A model generated the notes under the pieces. It saw only the letters and a list, made by a program, of their open reading frames with translations. It was not told the DNA's origin and did no database searches. Positions 29,978-37,760 of a DNA stretch of 64,000 nt are shown in pieces. The DNA is from Methylotenera sp. (lineage in GTDB: Bacteria; Pseudomonadota; Gammaproteobacteria; Burkholderiales; Methylophilaceae), in the NCBI RefSeq assembly GCF_029945535.1, contig NZ_JAQSCU010000010.1:443290-507289 (forward strand). Direction: 5' to 3'. Both the position numbers and the translations under genes were made by a program. Positions within the stretch are counted from its first letter, which is position 1, and each line of letters opens with the position of its first letter.

Positions 29978-30019
29978 CTAATTGCGCTTTAAGCTAATCA
30001 ACATTCATCAGGTTTAAAC

Positions 30020-30050
30020 AAAAAAAGGTTGCCCTAATGAAAGGGCAACC
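30020..30050 (-). terminator. Strong Rho-independent terminator of the EF-hand gene
   Basis: On the - strand, nine-base perfect arms GGTTGCCCT and AGGGCAACC (plus coordinates 30042-30050 and 30027-30035) with a six-base loop are followed by T7 (30026-30020). It is 136 bases beyond the EF-hand stop codon. Confidence 0.9.
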
Positions 30051-30057
30051 ATTAAAA

Positions 30058-30086
30058 CTTGTGACTCTAGGGGAGGGAGTCACAAG
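30058..30086 (-). ncRNA. Second 3' hairpin of the EF-hand transcript
   Basis: Ten-base perfect arms CTTGTGACTC (30058-30067) and GAGTCACAAG (30077-30086), with a nine-base loop that is pyrimidine-rich (CCTCCCCTA) on the - strand. Seven bases separate it from the terminator stem. A C-rich single-stranded loop is a typical seed for base-pairing with ribosome-binding sites, but that role is inferred. Confidence 0.55.
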
Positions 30087-30139
30087 GGCTCAAACGCTTA
30101 CTCAAGACTGAAATACTCTTTCAAGAACTAATTTACTGA

Positions 30140-30167
30140 GTTAGTTAGCCACTCACGGCTAACTAAC
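30140..30167 (-). ncRNA. First 3' hairpin of the EF-hand transcript
   Basis: Eleven-base perfect arms GTTAGTTAGCC (30140-30150) and GGCTAACTAAC (30157-30167) with a six-base loop, 19 bases after the EF-hand stop codon on the - strand. Together with the next two hairpins it makes a 150-nucleotide structured 3' region. Confidence 0.55.
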
Positions 30168-30185
30168 AATTAACATTAGGCAACC

Positions 30186-30587
30186 TTAATTTGTAGTCGT
30201 TGCAGGTGCAGTATCTGTAACTTTTGCTGCTGAAGCTAACTTGTAGCTGGAATACTCATCTGTTGATACCATGCCATCATGATTGAGGTCGGCTGCATCG
30301 AACTGACTAGCCAGTGCTTTATCTTTTACTGCTTCTTTCAAAGATACTTTTCCATCTTTATTTGCATCTAGTTTTTTAAAGTCCTCATCTGCAGGTGCTT
30401 TTGCTGATAAATCGGCTTCATTCGTAGCAGCAACCTTTGCTTCTGCTACTTTACTGTCGGTTTTAATAGAATCTTTAAATGCGGCTGCGTTATCAGCCAT
30501 CGCTAAATTATTAAGTCCTGCCATTAATAACAATGCCATGACGCTTGCAGAAATAGGGCGGATGATAGAGTTTGGATTTAATTTCAT
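30186..30587 (-). CDS. Exported EF-hand calcium-binding protein, predicted GlrR/sigma-54 target
   Basis: A 133-residue protein with a signal peptide (cleavage likely after NLAMA, about residue 31), an alanine/lysine-rich linker and two EF-hand loops: DANKDGKVSLKEA and DLNHDGMVSTDEY, both with acidic ligands at positions 1, 3, 5 and 12. A Thr/Ala-rich tail follows. It should bind calcium in the periplasm. AGGAG stands eight bases before the ATG. Upstream are a sigma-54 promoter and two GlrR-type sites; downstream are three hairpins. The neighbour glrR ends 215 bases upstream. Its physiological role is unknown. Confidence 0.88.
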   Translation of the reverse strand: MKLNPNSIIRPISASVMALLLMAGLNNLAMADNAAAFKDSIKTDSKVAEAKVAATNEADLSAKAPADEDFKKLDANKDGKVSLKEAVKDKALASQFDAADLNHDGMVSTDEYSSYKLASAAKVTDTAPATTTN

Positions 30588-30635
30588 TGATGTTGCTCCT
30601 AATGCTAATTTAAAAGGGATTGCCCTATTACATTA

Positions 30636-30650
30636 GCGATTATCGTGCCA
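30636..30650 (-). promoter_or_regulatory. Sigma-54 promoter of the EF-hand gene
   Basis: On the - strand TGGCACGATAATCGC fits the -24/-12 consensus TGGCACG-N4-TTGC at ten of eleven fixed positions, with correct spacing between GG and GC. Predicted transcription start is near 30624, giving a leader of about 37 bases. Confidence 0.8.
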
Positions 30651-30713
30651 ACTTTTATTTATCAATAAAATCAATATGTTATGATTTTTTGTGAGTTTCT
30701 ATAGAAAATAATA

Positions 30714-30731
30714 TGTCGCCTATGCACGACA
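30714..30731 (-). promoter_or_regulatory. GlrR/QseF-type activator site, proximal
   Basis: TGTC-N10-GACA, the half-site layout known for E. coli GlrR, centred about 98 bases upstream of the predicted sigma-54 transcription start. This is a usual distance for an enhancer-binding protein. Confidence 0.72.
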
Positions 30732-30777
30732 CATAAGTGATGATTTAGATAAGTGATTGAAATAACTTGGATTTTTT

Positions 30778-30795
30778 TGTCGCTTTTAAACGACA
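30778..30795 (-). promoter_or_regulatory. GlrR/QseF-type activator site, distal
   Basis: A second TGTC-N10-GACA, with extended dyad TGTCG...CGACA as in the proximal site, centred about 162 bases upstream of the predicted start and 64 bases (six helical turns) from the first site. It ends just past the glrR stop codon. Confidence 0.72.
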
Positions 30796-30801
30796 GATTG
30801 C

Positions 30802-32172
30802 TTAATCGGAGGATTCGTCTTCGCTGGAGTTTTTGAATGTACTGGCTTGAATATTGTGACGGTCTAATAGTCTATAAAATTCAGTGCGATTACGTTGAGC
30901 AAGTCTTGCGGCTTGAGTAACATTGCCTTCTGTTGTTTTAAGTATATTAATTAGATAATTAAACTCAAATTGCTGGCGAGCAACATCCAGTGGGACCACT
31001 GAGTTGCTGCCTTCTTGTAATGCTTTTTGTACCAAATTCACTGGAATGACTTGGGTGGTCGCTAGTACCACGGTTTGCTCTACAATATTTTGTAGCTGAC
31101 GCACATTGCCTGGCCATGGCGCTGTAATGAGTATTTCTAGCGCATCAGGAGCAAAGCTATGTAATTTCTTTTTATATTTCTGACTAAACACTTGCAGAAA
31201 ATGGTTCGCTAAAAGGCTTACATCTTCGCGACGATTAGCCAAGGAGGGGATTTCTAGGCTGACAACATTGATACGATAAAATAAATCTTCACGAAACCGA
31301 CCTTCCTTCATCTCATTGACTAAGTTTCGGTGTGTGGCTGAAATTAAACGCAGATCTATCTGTATGTTGGTCGTACTACCTACAGGACGTATCACGCGTT
31401 CTTGCAATGCGCGCAAGACTTTAACCTGCAAGGCTTGAGGCATATCGCCAATTTCATCTAAAAACAGTGTGCCGCCTTCGGCGCTCTGGAATAGTCCAAC
31501 ATGGTTATTGATAGCACCAGTAAAGGCGCCTTTGCTATGACCAAATAATTCTGATTCAAGTAGATTCTCAGGAATGGCGCCACAATTAATGGCCACAAAG
31601 GGTTTAGCGCTTCGTGCGCTGTAGCGATGAATGGCACGTGCCAATAATTCTTTTCCTGAACCGCTTTCACCTTGAATAAATACGCTAGCATCTGTATTAG
31701 CAACGAGCTTGGCTTGGCCTAGCAAACTCTCCATTGTTGAACTGCGCGTTAGAATATCCGCACGCCAGCTATCATCCTCATTGGAGGCTATATGAGTTTG
31801 CGTGCCATTCAAACGCAGCGCAGAGGCGACTTGCTGTAGCAGTGCTTGGCTATCGAAAGGTTTGGTTAAAAAGCTGAACACACCGCGCTGTGTCGCATTA
31901 ACGGCATCTGGTATAGAACCATGCGCCGTTAACATAATCACCGGTAGGCTAGGGTGCGATTGTTGAATGGCGTCTAGCAAAGCCATGCCATCCATCGCGG
32001 GCATACGCAAGTCGCTAATCACCAAATCAGGCCGCTGCAGCATGATGGCAGACATGGCTTCAGCGCCATTGTTTGCGGTGACTGTAGCATAGCCAGCCGC
32101 ATTCAAGCGCATGCTAATGAGCTTGAGTATATCTTTGTCATCGTCAACGATTAGAATGTTTGGTGTTTGCAT
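30802..32172 (-). CDS. glrR: Sigma-54-dependent response regulator GlrR/QseF
   Basis: A 456-residue enhancer-binding regulator. The receiver domain (1-120) has phospho-acceptor Asp54 in VISDLRMP; the AAA+ domain (about 143-375) has Walker A GESGSGKELLA and the sigma-54 contact loop GAFTGA; a Fis-type HTH ends the protein (GNVTQAARLAQRNRTEFYRLLDRH), where NRTEFYRLL is typical of GlrR. It is encoded with a QseG-like lipoprotein and the kinase GlrK. In E. coli this regulator activates the sRNA gene glmY; here matching sites and a sigma-54 promoter precede the adjacent EF-hand gene. Confidence 0.93.
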   Translation of the reverse strand: MQTPNILIVDDDKDILKLISMRLNAAGYATVTANNGAEAMSAIMLQRPDLVISDLRMPAMDGMALLDAIQQSHPSLPVIMLTAHGSIPDAVNATQRGVFSFLTKPFDSQALLQQVASALRLNGTQTHIASNEDDSWRADILTRSSTMESLLGQAKLVANTDASVFIQGESGSGKELLARAIHRYSARSAKPFVAINCGAIPENLLESELFGHSKGAFTGAINNHVGLFQSAEGGTLFLDEIGDMPQALQVKVLRALQERVIRPVGSTTNIQIDLRLISATHRNLVNEMKEGRFREDLFYRINVVSLEIPSLANRREDVSLLANHFLQVFSQKYKKKLHSFAPDALEILITAPWPGNVRQLQNIVEQTVVLATTQVIPVNLVQKALQEGSNSVVPLDVARQQFEFNYLINILKTTEGNVTQAARLAQRNRTEFYRLLDRHNIQASTFKNSSEDESSD

Positions 32173-32185
32173 GGACTTGTCATGT

Positions 32186-32800
32186 CTAAGGTTTAGTAAT
32201 GGGTTTGCTAATCACTTTGCTATCACGATCACTAATAGTTTTTTCGATATTCTTTAAATCATTCAGCTTTTTATCTAAAGCGTCATACTTTTGTTGTAAA
32301 GCTTCTAACTTCTGCTGACTTAAATCGAGCTTCTTCAAGTCATCTCTATTTTTTTGGGACTGTTTAATATCATCTAATACGTACTCATAAAACAAGCTTG
32401 TTAATGCCGACTCTGTAGGATTTAGGCTGTTTTCTTGCAGTAAATCTTGCAGCAGGTTTTGAGCTTTTGCTGTGTCGCGTATGCGGCTACTCGGCAATGA
32501 AAGCATAATAGCCAGTTTGATACGTTCTGTAAGGTCGAATTTATTTTCTGTAAGCGCACGATTCGTTTCGTTAAATGATTTTTTTTGTGCATCCAAAGTG
32601 TCGTTAGAAAAGCGGTCAATAAAAAGCAATAAACTATTCACGCGATCTTGTTTGGATGCTGGCGCTTCTGCTTTCTTAATATCTAACGTTTTAATCGTGT
32701 TTGATTCCTTCTCTGCAGGTTTGTTCGTCATACTTTTACTTGCGCATGCGCCTAGCGATAGTACTAAAATACTTAAACTAATGATTACCTTGATACTCAT
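32186..32800 (-). CDS. qseG: QseG-like outer-membrane lipoprotein
   Basis: A 204-residue lipoprotein: signal peptide with lipobox LGACAS (Cys19). The mature protein is helical and ends in a coiled coil of about 60 residues (KKLDLSQQKLEALQQKYDALDKKLNDLKNIEK). Encoded between glrK (four-base overlap, ATGA) and glrR (13-base gap), as qseG is in enterobacteria, where it activates the kinase from the outer membrane. Sequence similarity beyond topology is low, so the name rests on position, lipobox and coiled coil. Confidence 0.75.
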   Translation of the reverse strand: MSIKVIISLSILVLSLGACASKSMTNKPAEKESNTIKTLDIKKAEAPASKQDRVNSLLLFIDRFSNDTLDAQKKSFNETNRALTENKFDLTERIKLAIMLSLPSSRIRDTAKAQNLLQDLLQENSLNPTESALTSLFYEYVLDDIKQSQKNRDDLKKLDLSQQKLEALQQKYDALDKKLNDLKNIEKTISDRDSKVISKPITKP

Positions 32801-34230
32801 TTAATCTCCAATTGAGGGATGCTAACAATAAAATGCGCACCTTGATTTGACTCGGCGAGTTTGATGATACCTTGATGCGCATTGACTAAATCTTTTGCGA
32901 TGGTGAGCCCTAAGCCGCTACTGCCGATCAAGCTTTTATGCAGGGTATTACCTCGGTAAAAATGGTCGAACAACTGTGCTTGGTCTAGCTCAGATAGACC
33001 GGGGCCATTATCTTTGACATTAATCAACAAGTTTTCATTTTCAATTTTTGTATGTACTAAAATTAAGCCTTTTTGCGGTGTGTACTTTACCGCGTTTGAA
33101 ATAAGATTGTCCAAAATTATTGTTAACTTCTCCTCATCTGCAACCACAGTTTCAACTTGATAGATGGTTTTTACATTCAACTCTTTATTTCTAATGCTAA
33201 GTGCATGTGCATGAATCACTCTATTAATAACTACAGATAAATCTAATTTTTCTAATGTTAATTTGGCTTCAATAGATTCCATGCGCGTGTAATTAAGCAG
33301 ATTTTCTATCATTTTCTGCAAGCGGATACTGTTTTCGCGCAGAATCAAGGTAATCTCAGATTGCTGTGCAGAAAGCACACCGCCGATGCCGTCGTATAAT
33401 AGTTCTGTCGCTTCTCTTATTGCTGTAAGAGGTGTTTTAAGTTCGTGCGATACGTGCCTTAAAAACTGTTGTTTTTGTTCGTTCACTTCTTTCAGTTCAG
33501 TTCTCAACCAATCTAAGCGCTGCCCCAAAATGCGCAGGTCACCGGGTCCGTCAATGGCAATGGGTTGATCATACTCACCTTTACCTAAATGCCTAATGGC
33601 GGCATCCATGCGCCTTATGGGTTTTGCGAGTAGGTAGGTAATGGCGCCAGCCACTAGTAAAGCTAGCGGGATAAGTACCAAGCTTTGCAGAAATAACTTT
33701 CTCTGGGTATGTTGTACGGTGAGCGTCAGTTGGCTGGATGCCGCATCTATGGCTAGGTTGTTTTCTTGCACGATGGTTTCTACCAATTGCGTGATTTGAC
33801 TAAAGCTGTTTAAAAAACCTAAATCTGGACCATTTATAAGTTTGCTGTTAAGAATAGTCTCATGTAATTGAGATGTTTTTTCGCTCAATAGTTGCAGATT
33901 TTTATGCTGTGATGGGTTATTAGCCAAAGCTTCTAGTTGAGAAATAGCCTCGTTAAATTTAGCATGAGCTTGATTGTAATTGTTGAACAACACATTGTCT
34001 TGAAGCACAAAGTATTGCTTACTGCTACGCTCCATGAGGCTTAACTGTTCTTGCAATACACGTCCAGAGCGCGTGGTGACCACAGCGTTTGAAATTGTAA
34101 TTTGACTTTGTTTTGCTAGGTGATCAAAAGCAATATTGGCGTTCGCAAACACCCACAGCAATGGCACAATTGCAAATGCAAATCCTATTAATAACAGCTT
34201 TAAAAAAGAGCTCGGGTATTGAAATCGCAT
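32797..34230 (-). CDS. glrK: Sensor histidine kinase GlrK/QseE
   Basis: A 477-residue membrane kinase. Helices at about 8-28 and 186-206 enclose a helical periplasmic domain of roughly 155 residues. A HAMP linker follows, then the dimerisation domain with phospho-acceptor His262 in HVSHELKTPLTAI, and a HATPase domain with NLISNAVKYTPQKG (N box), DNGPGLS and GSSGLGLTIAK. It is the first gene of glrK-qseG-glrR and is divergent from folA with 48 bases between starts. The stimulus is not deducible from sequence. Confidence 0.92.
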   Translation of the reverse strand: MRFQYPSSFLKLLLIGFAFAIVPLLWVFANANIAFDHLAKQSQITISNAVVTTRSGRVLQEQLSLMERSSKQYFVLQDNVLFNNYNQAHAKFNEAISQLEALANNPSQHKNLQLLSEKTSQLHETILNSKLINGPDLGFLNSFSQITQLVETIVQENNLAIDAASSQLTLTVQHTQRKLFLQSLVLIPLALLVAGAITYLLAKPIRRMDAAIRHLGKGEYDQPIAIDGPGDLRILGQRLDWLRTELKEVNEQKQQFLRHVSHELKTPLTAIREATELLYDGIGGVLSAQQSEITLILRENSIRLQKMIENLLNYTRMESIEAKLTLEKLDLSVVINRVIHAHALSIRNKELNVKTIYQVETVVADEEKLTIILDNLISNAVKYTPQKGLILVHTKIENENLLINVKDNGPGLSELDQAQLFDHFYRGNTLHKSLIGSSGLGLTIAKDLVNAHQGIIKLAESNQGAHFIVSIPQLEIK

Positions 34231-34266
34231 GCTTCTAGTCTAAAAGGTTTCCTTTAAAACATCTAG

Positions 34267-34272
34267 TATAAT
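34267..34272 (+). promoter_or_regulatory. Perfect -10 box directly before folA
   Basis: TATAAT ends seven bases before the folA ATG, so transcription would start at or within a base or two of the ATG (34279). This suggests a leaderless message. The -35 region is weak. Confidence 0.45.
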
Positions 34273-34278
34273 AGAGAC

Positions 34279-34761
34279 ATGACACAACTTTCCATTATCG
34301 TGGCTATCGCCAACAACCAAGTCATCGGTATCAACAACACCTTGCCATGGCATTTGCCAGAGGATTTAAAGCGCTTTCGCGCCTTAACGACAGGGCATCA
34401 CATCATTATGGGGCGTAAGACTTACGAGTCGCTAGGGCGTCTATTGCCAGGGCGTACTACGGTGATTGTGACACGTAATAAAGATTACCAACTAGAAGGT
34501 GCGTTAATCGCTCATTCCTTAGAGGCCGCAGTAGCCTTATGCCAAAACGATGGTGAGGTATTTTTGATTGGTGGCGCTGAGTTGTATCAAGATGGCCTAA
34601 AATTGGCGGATAAGCTCTATATTACTGATGTGGATTTAACTGTTGACGGGGATGCGTTTTTCCCCGAATTTGATTTAAATTTATGGCAAGAAATCACCCG
34701 TGAAACTCATACATCGGCGCAAGGTTTGCCGTTTAGTTATATTACTTATATGCGAAAATAA
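34279..34761 (+). CDS. folA: Dihydrofolate reductase FolA
   Basis: NADPH-dependent reduction of dihydrofolate, needed to recycle the product of ThyA. The 160-residue length is typical. Motifs: IVAIANNQVIGINNTLPWHLPEDLKRF (substrate and cofactor region; acidic Glu in LPEDLKRF), HHIIMGRKTYESLGRLLPGR and VFLIGGAELYQ. Divergent from glrK. Its stop codon is part of a long terminator hairpin. Confidence 0.96.
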   Translation: MTQLSIIVAIANNQVIGINNTLPWHLPEDLKRFRALTTGHHIIMGRKTYESLGRLLPGRTTVIVTRNKDYQLEGALIAHSLEAAVALCQNDGEVFLIGGAELYQDGLKLADKLYITDVDLTVDGDAFFPEFDLNLWQEITRETHTSAQGLPFSYITYMRK

Positions 34762-34795
34762 TTAAGGCACAGTATTAATTTACTGTGCCTTAATT
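34760..34795. terminator. Long bidirectional terminator hairpin
   Basis: Fifteen-base perfect arms (34760-34774 and 34781-34795) with core GGCACAGTA/TACTGTGCC and AATTAA/TTAATT ends, around the loop TTAATT. It overlaps the folA stop and lies 32 bases beyond the stop of the convergent decarboxylase gene, so it can serve both. Confidence 0.85.
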
Positions 34796-34826
34796 AACGC
34801 TGCATTTACCAACTATATTTATAGAT

Positions 34827-37067
34827 TTATTGTTCTACACAATCTACAAAATAAGTCGCTTTACCATCTACCACTACTTTTACTAAGCCGTGATTGTCAG
34901 CTTCAAAGCCTGGGAATTTTTCATTAAATTCACGTGCGAATTTGAGGTAATTTACAATCACCTTGTTAAAGCGCTCGCCCGGAATGAGTAATGGAATGCC
35001 TGGTGGATAGGGCGTTAACAATACGGCAGTTATGCGACCTTCTAAATCATCAATTGGCACGCGATCCATTTTGCGATGCGCCATTTTTGCAAATGCATCA
35101 GTTGGCTTCATCGCAGGTACCATGTCAGACAAGTACATTTCAGTGGTTAAGCGCGCTACATCGTTAGCTCTGTACACAGCATGAATTTGCTCGCATAAAT
35201 CACGTAAGCCTATTTTTTCGTAGCGTGGCTGTTTTTGTACGAATTCAGGTAACACTTTCCATAGTGGCTGGTTCTTGTCGTAATCATCTTTAAACTGCTG
35301 TAAAGACGCTACCATCGTGTTCCAACGGCCTTTGGTGATGCCAATGGTAAACATGATGAAGAATGAGTAGAGACCAGTTTTTTCAACAATGACGCCATGC
35401 TCAGCTAAGTACTTGGTAACAATGGCGGCAGGAATACCGAATTTATCTGAGAAGTTACCTTTAATGTCCAAGCCCGGAGTGATGATAGTGGCTTTGATTG
35501 GATCCAGCATATTAAAGCCTGGTGCAAGGTTGCCAAAGTCATGCCAAGCATCATTAGCTTTAAGCATCCAAGCATCACGTTCTTCCAAGCCTTCTTCTGA
35601 TAAATCGTCGGGGCCCCAAACTTTAAACCACCAGTCAGTACCCCATTCTTCGTCGACCTTACGCATCGCACGACGGAAATCAAGCGCTTCCATTAAGCTT
35701 TCTTCAACTAATGCGGTACCGCCAGGCGCTTCCATCATGGCTGCCGCCACGTCAATACTCGCCACAATAGAGTATTGCGGACTGGTAGAAGTGTGCATCA
35801 AATAAGCTTCATTGAAAATATCACGGTCTAGCTTATTATTTTCGGCATCTTGTACCAAAATCTGACTCGCTTGGCTTAAGCCAGCAAGCAATTTATGTGT
35901 AGATTGCGTTGAGAACACCATGCTTTCTTTACAACGTGGACGACCTTCGCCAATCGCGTGGTAGTCACCATAGAAGTCATGGAAAGTTGCGTGTGGCAGC
36001 CATGCTTCATCAAAGTGTAGCGTATCGATTTTGCCATCTAACATGTCTTTAATTTCTTCCACGTTATATAGCACGCCATCGTAGGTAGATTGCGTAATAG
36101 TTAGAACACGTGGTTTAGATGTTTTATCTAGAATAAATGGATTGCGGTCGATTTTCTTTTGAATGTTTTCCCATTCAAATTCACTTTTTGGAATCGGCCC
36201 GATAATGCCGAAGTGATTACGAGTTGGCATTAAAAATACTGGAATCGCGCCCGTCATAATAATGGCGTGTAAGATAGATTTGTGGCAATTTCTATCAACT
36301 ACTACTACGTCACCTGGCGCTACAGTAGAGTTCCACACCATTTTGTTTGATGTTGAAGTACCGTTAGTCACAAAGTAGAGGTGGTCACAGTTGTAAATAC
36401 GCGCTGCATTGCGCTCGGATGCCGCTACAGGCCCTGTGTGGTCAAGCAATTGACCTAGTTCATCCACCGCGTTACAAACGTCAGCACGCAACATGTTTTC
36501 ACCAAAGAACTGGTGGAACATTTGACCGACTGGCGATTTCAAAAATGCTACGCCACCAGAATGACCTGGGCAATGCCAAGAGTAAGAGCCATCAGCTGCA
36601 TACTCGGTCAATGCCTTAAAGAATGGTGGTGGTAAGCTATCTAAGTAAGCTTTAGCCTCACGTAGAATATAGCGAGCAACGAATTCCGGCGTATCTTCAT
36701 ACATGTGAATGAAGCCATTTAACTCACGCAGAATCTCATTCGGAATATGGCGTGAAGTGCGTGTTTCTCCATGCAAGAAAATAGGAATCTCTTCATTGCG
36801 ATAGCGAATTTCGTCTACGAATTTACGTAAGTTATCTAGCGCATCACGATTTCCTTCAATGAATTCATTATCATCAATCGATAGAATAAATGCTGACGCA
36901 CGACTCTGTTGCTGTACAAAAGAGGTAAGGTCTCCATAACTGGTGACGCCTAATACTTCAAATCCTTCAGTTTCAATAGCTTTGGCAAGCATACGTATGC
37001 CTAAGCCAGATGAGTTCTCTGAGCGAAAATCTTCGTCGATGATAACAACGGGGAAACGAAATTTCAT
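34827..37067 (-). CDS. Orn/Lys/Arg decarboxylase (fold type I)
   Basis: A 746-residue PLP decarboxylase with an N-terminal response-regulator-like wing domain (about 1-130), the large PLP domain with the lysine in STQSTHKLLAGLSQASQ, HFDEAWLPHATFH, and a C-terminal domain with TPYPPGIPLLIPGE. Length is between E. coli SpeC/LdcC (711-715) and AdiA (756). Whether the substrate is ornithine, lysine or arginine cannot be read from these motifs. Biosynthesis of putrescine is likely because no acid-resistance antiporter is adjacent. dcd lies 33 bases upstream, a pairing seen in other betaproteobacteria. Confidence 0.9.
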   Translation of the reverse strand: MKFRFPVVIIDEDFRSENSSGLGIRMLAKAIETEGFEVLGVTSYGDLTSFVQQQSRASAFILSIDDNEFIEGNRDALDNLRKFVDEIRYRNEEIPIFLHGETRTSRHIPNEILRELNGFIHMYEDTPEFVARYILREAKAYLDSLPPPFFKALTEYAADGSYSWHCPGHSGGVAFLKSPVGQMFHQFFGENMLRADVCNAVDELGQLLDHTGPVAASERNAARIYNCDHLYFVTNGTSTSNKMVWNSTVAPGDVVVVDRNCHKSILHAIIMTGAIPVFLMPTRNHFGIIGPIPKSEFEWENIQKKIDRNPFILDKTSKPRVLTITQSTYDGVLYNVEEIKDMLDGKIDTLHFDEAWLPHATFHDFYGDYHAIGEGRPRCKESMVFSTQSTHKLLAGLSQASQILVQDAENNKLDRDIFNEAYLMHTSTSPQYSIVASIDVAAAMMEAPGGTALVEESLMEALDFRRAMRKVDEEWGTDWWFKVWGPDDLSEEGLEERDAWMLKANDAWHDFGNLAPGFNMLDPIKATIITPGLDIKGNFSDKFGIPAAIVTKYLAEHGVIVEKTGLYSFFIMFTIGITKGRWNTMVASLQQFKDDYDKNQPLWKVLPEFVQKQPRYEKIGLRDLCEQIHAVYRANDVARLTTEMYLSDMVPAMKPTDAFAKMAHRKMDRVPIDDLEGRITAVLLTPYPPGIPLLIPGERFNKVIVNYLKFAREFNEKFPGFEADNHGLVKVVVDGKATYFVDCVEQ

Positions 37068-37100
37068 TAAATAGAAATCCTTAATTAAATCTTACTAATA

Positions 37101-37676
37101 TTAAATCTTAGGCAAGGTCACGCCAACTTGACCTTGGTATTTGCCACCACGATCTTTGTAGCTGGTCTCGCATACGTCATCTTCATCTGCTTCAAAAAAC
37201 AACACTTGGGCACAGCCTTCGTTTGCGTAGATTTTTGCAGGTAGTGGTGTGGTATTGCTGAACTCTAGGGTAACGTAACCTTCCCACTCTGGCTCGAAAG
37301 GCGTTACGTTAACGATAATGCCGCAGCGTGCGTAAGTTGATTTTCCCAAGCAAATTGTCAGTACATTACGTGGAATGCGAAAGTACTCCACGGTACGTGC
37401 CAACGCAAATGAGTTTGGTGGAATGATGCAGTAATCAGCATTCACTTCAACAAATGAATTTGGGTCAAAGTTTTTTGGGTCAACAATGGTGCTGTTGATA
37501 TTGGTGAACAGCTTAAACTCTTTGCTGCAGCGAATATCATAGCCATAGCTTGATGTACCGTATGACACCATACGTTCGCCATTGGCATTCTGTTTGACTT
37601 GATTAGGCTCGAACGGCTCTATCATGCCATGTTGCTCCGCCATGCGGCGTATCCATTTGTCTGATTTAATGCTCAT
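37101..37676 (-). CDS. dcd: dCTP deaminase
   Basis: Converts dCTP to dUTP, feeding thymidylate synthesis by ThyA. The 191-residue length fits the family. Motifs: [22 protein letters not shown] at the start, YDIRCSKEF, the catalytic Glu region [21 protein letters not shown] and the C-terminal [12 protein letters not shown]. It probably shares a transcript with the decarboxylase downstream. A terminator separates it from zwf upstream. Confidence 0.97.
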   Translation of the reverse strand: MSIKSDKWIRRMAEQHGMIEPFEPNQVKQNANGERMVSYGTSSYGYDIRCSKEFKLFTNINSTIVDPKNFDPNSFVEVNADYCIIPPNSFALARTVEYFRIPRNVLTICLGKSTYARCGIIVNVTPFEPEWEGYVTLEFSNTTPLPAKIYANEGCAQVLFFEADEDDVCETSYKDRGGKYQGQVGVTLPKI

Positions 37677-37702
37677 GTATTAACCTATTCATAGACTAAA
37701 AT

Positions 37703-37738
37703 AAAATGCCCATGCATTATAAAGTGCATGGGCATTTT
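37703..37738 (-). terminator. Terminator of zwf
   Basis: Fourteen-base perfect arms AAAATGCCCATGCA (37703-37716) and TGCATGGGCATTTT (37725-37738) with an eight-base loop; on the - strand the hairpin ends in TTTT-A-TTTT. It lies 22 bases beyond the zwf stop and 26 bases before the dcd start. Confidence 0.85.
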
Positions 37739-37760
37739 GTGTATTTTTTTTCAAAAATTA

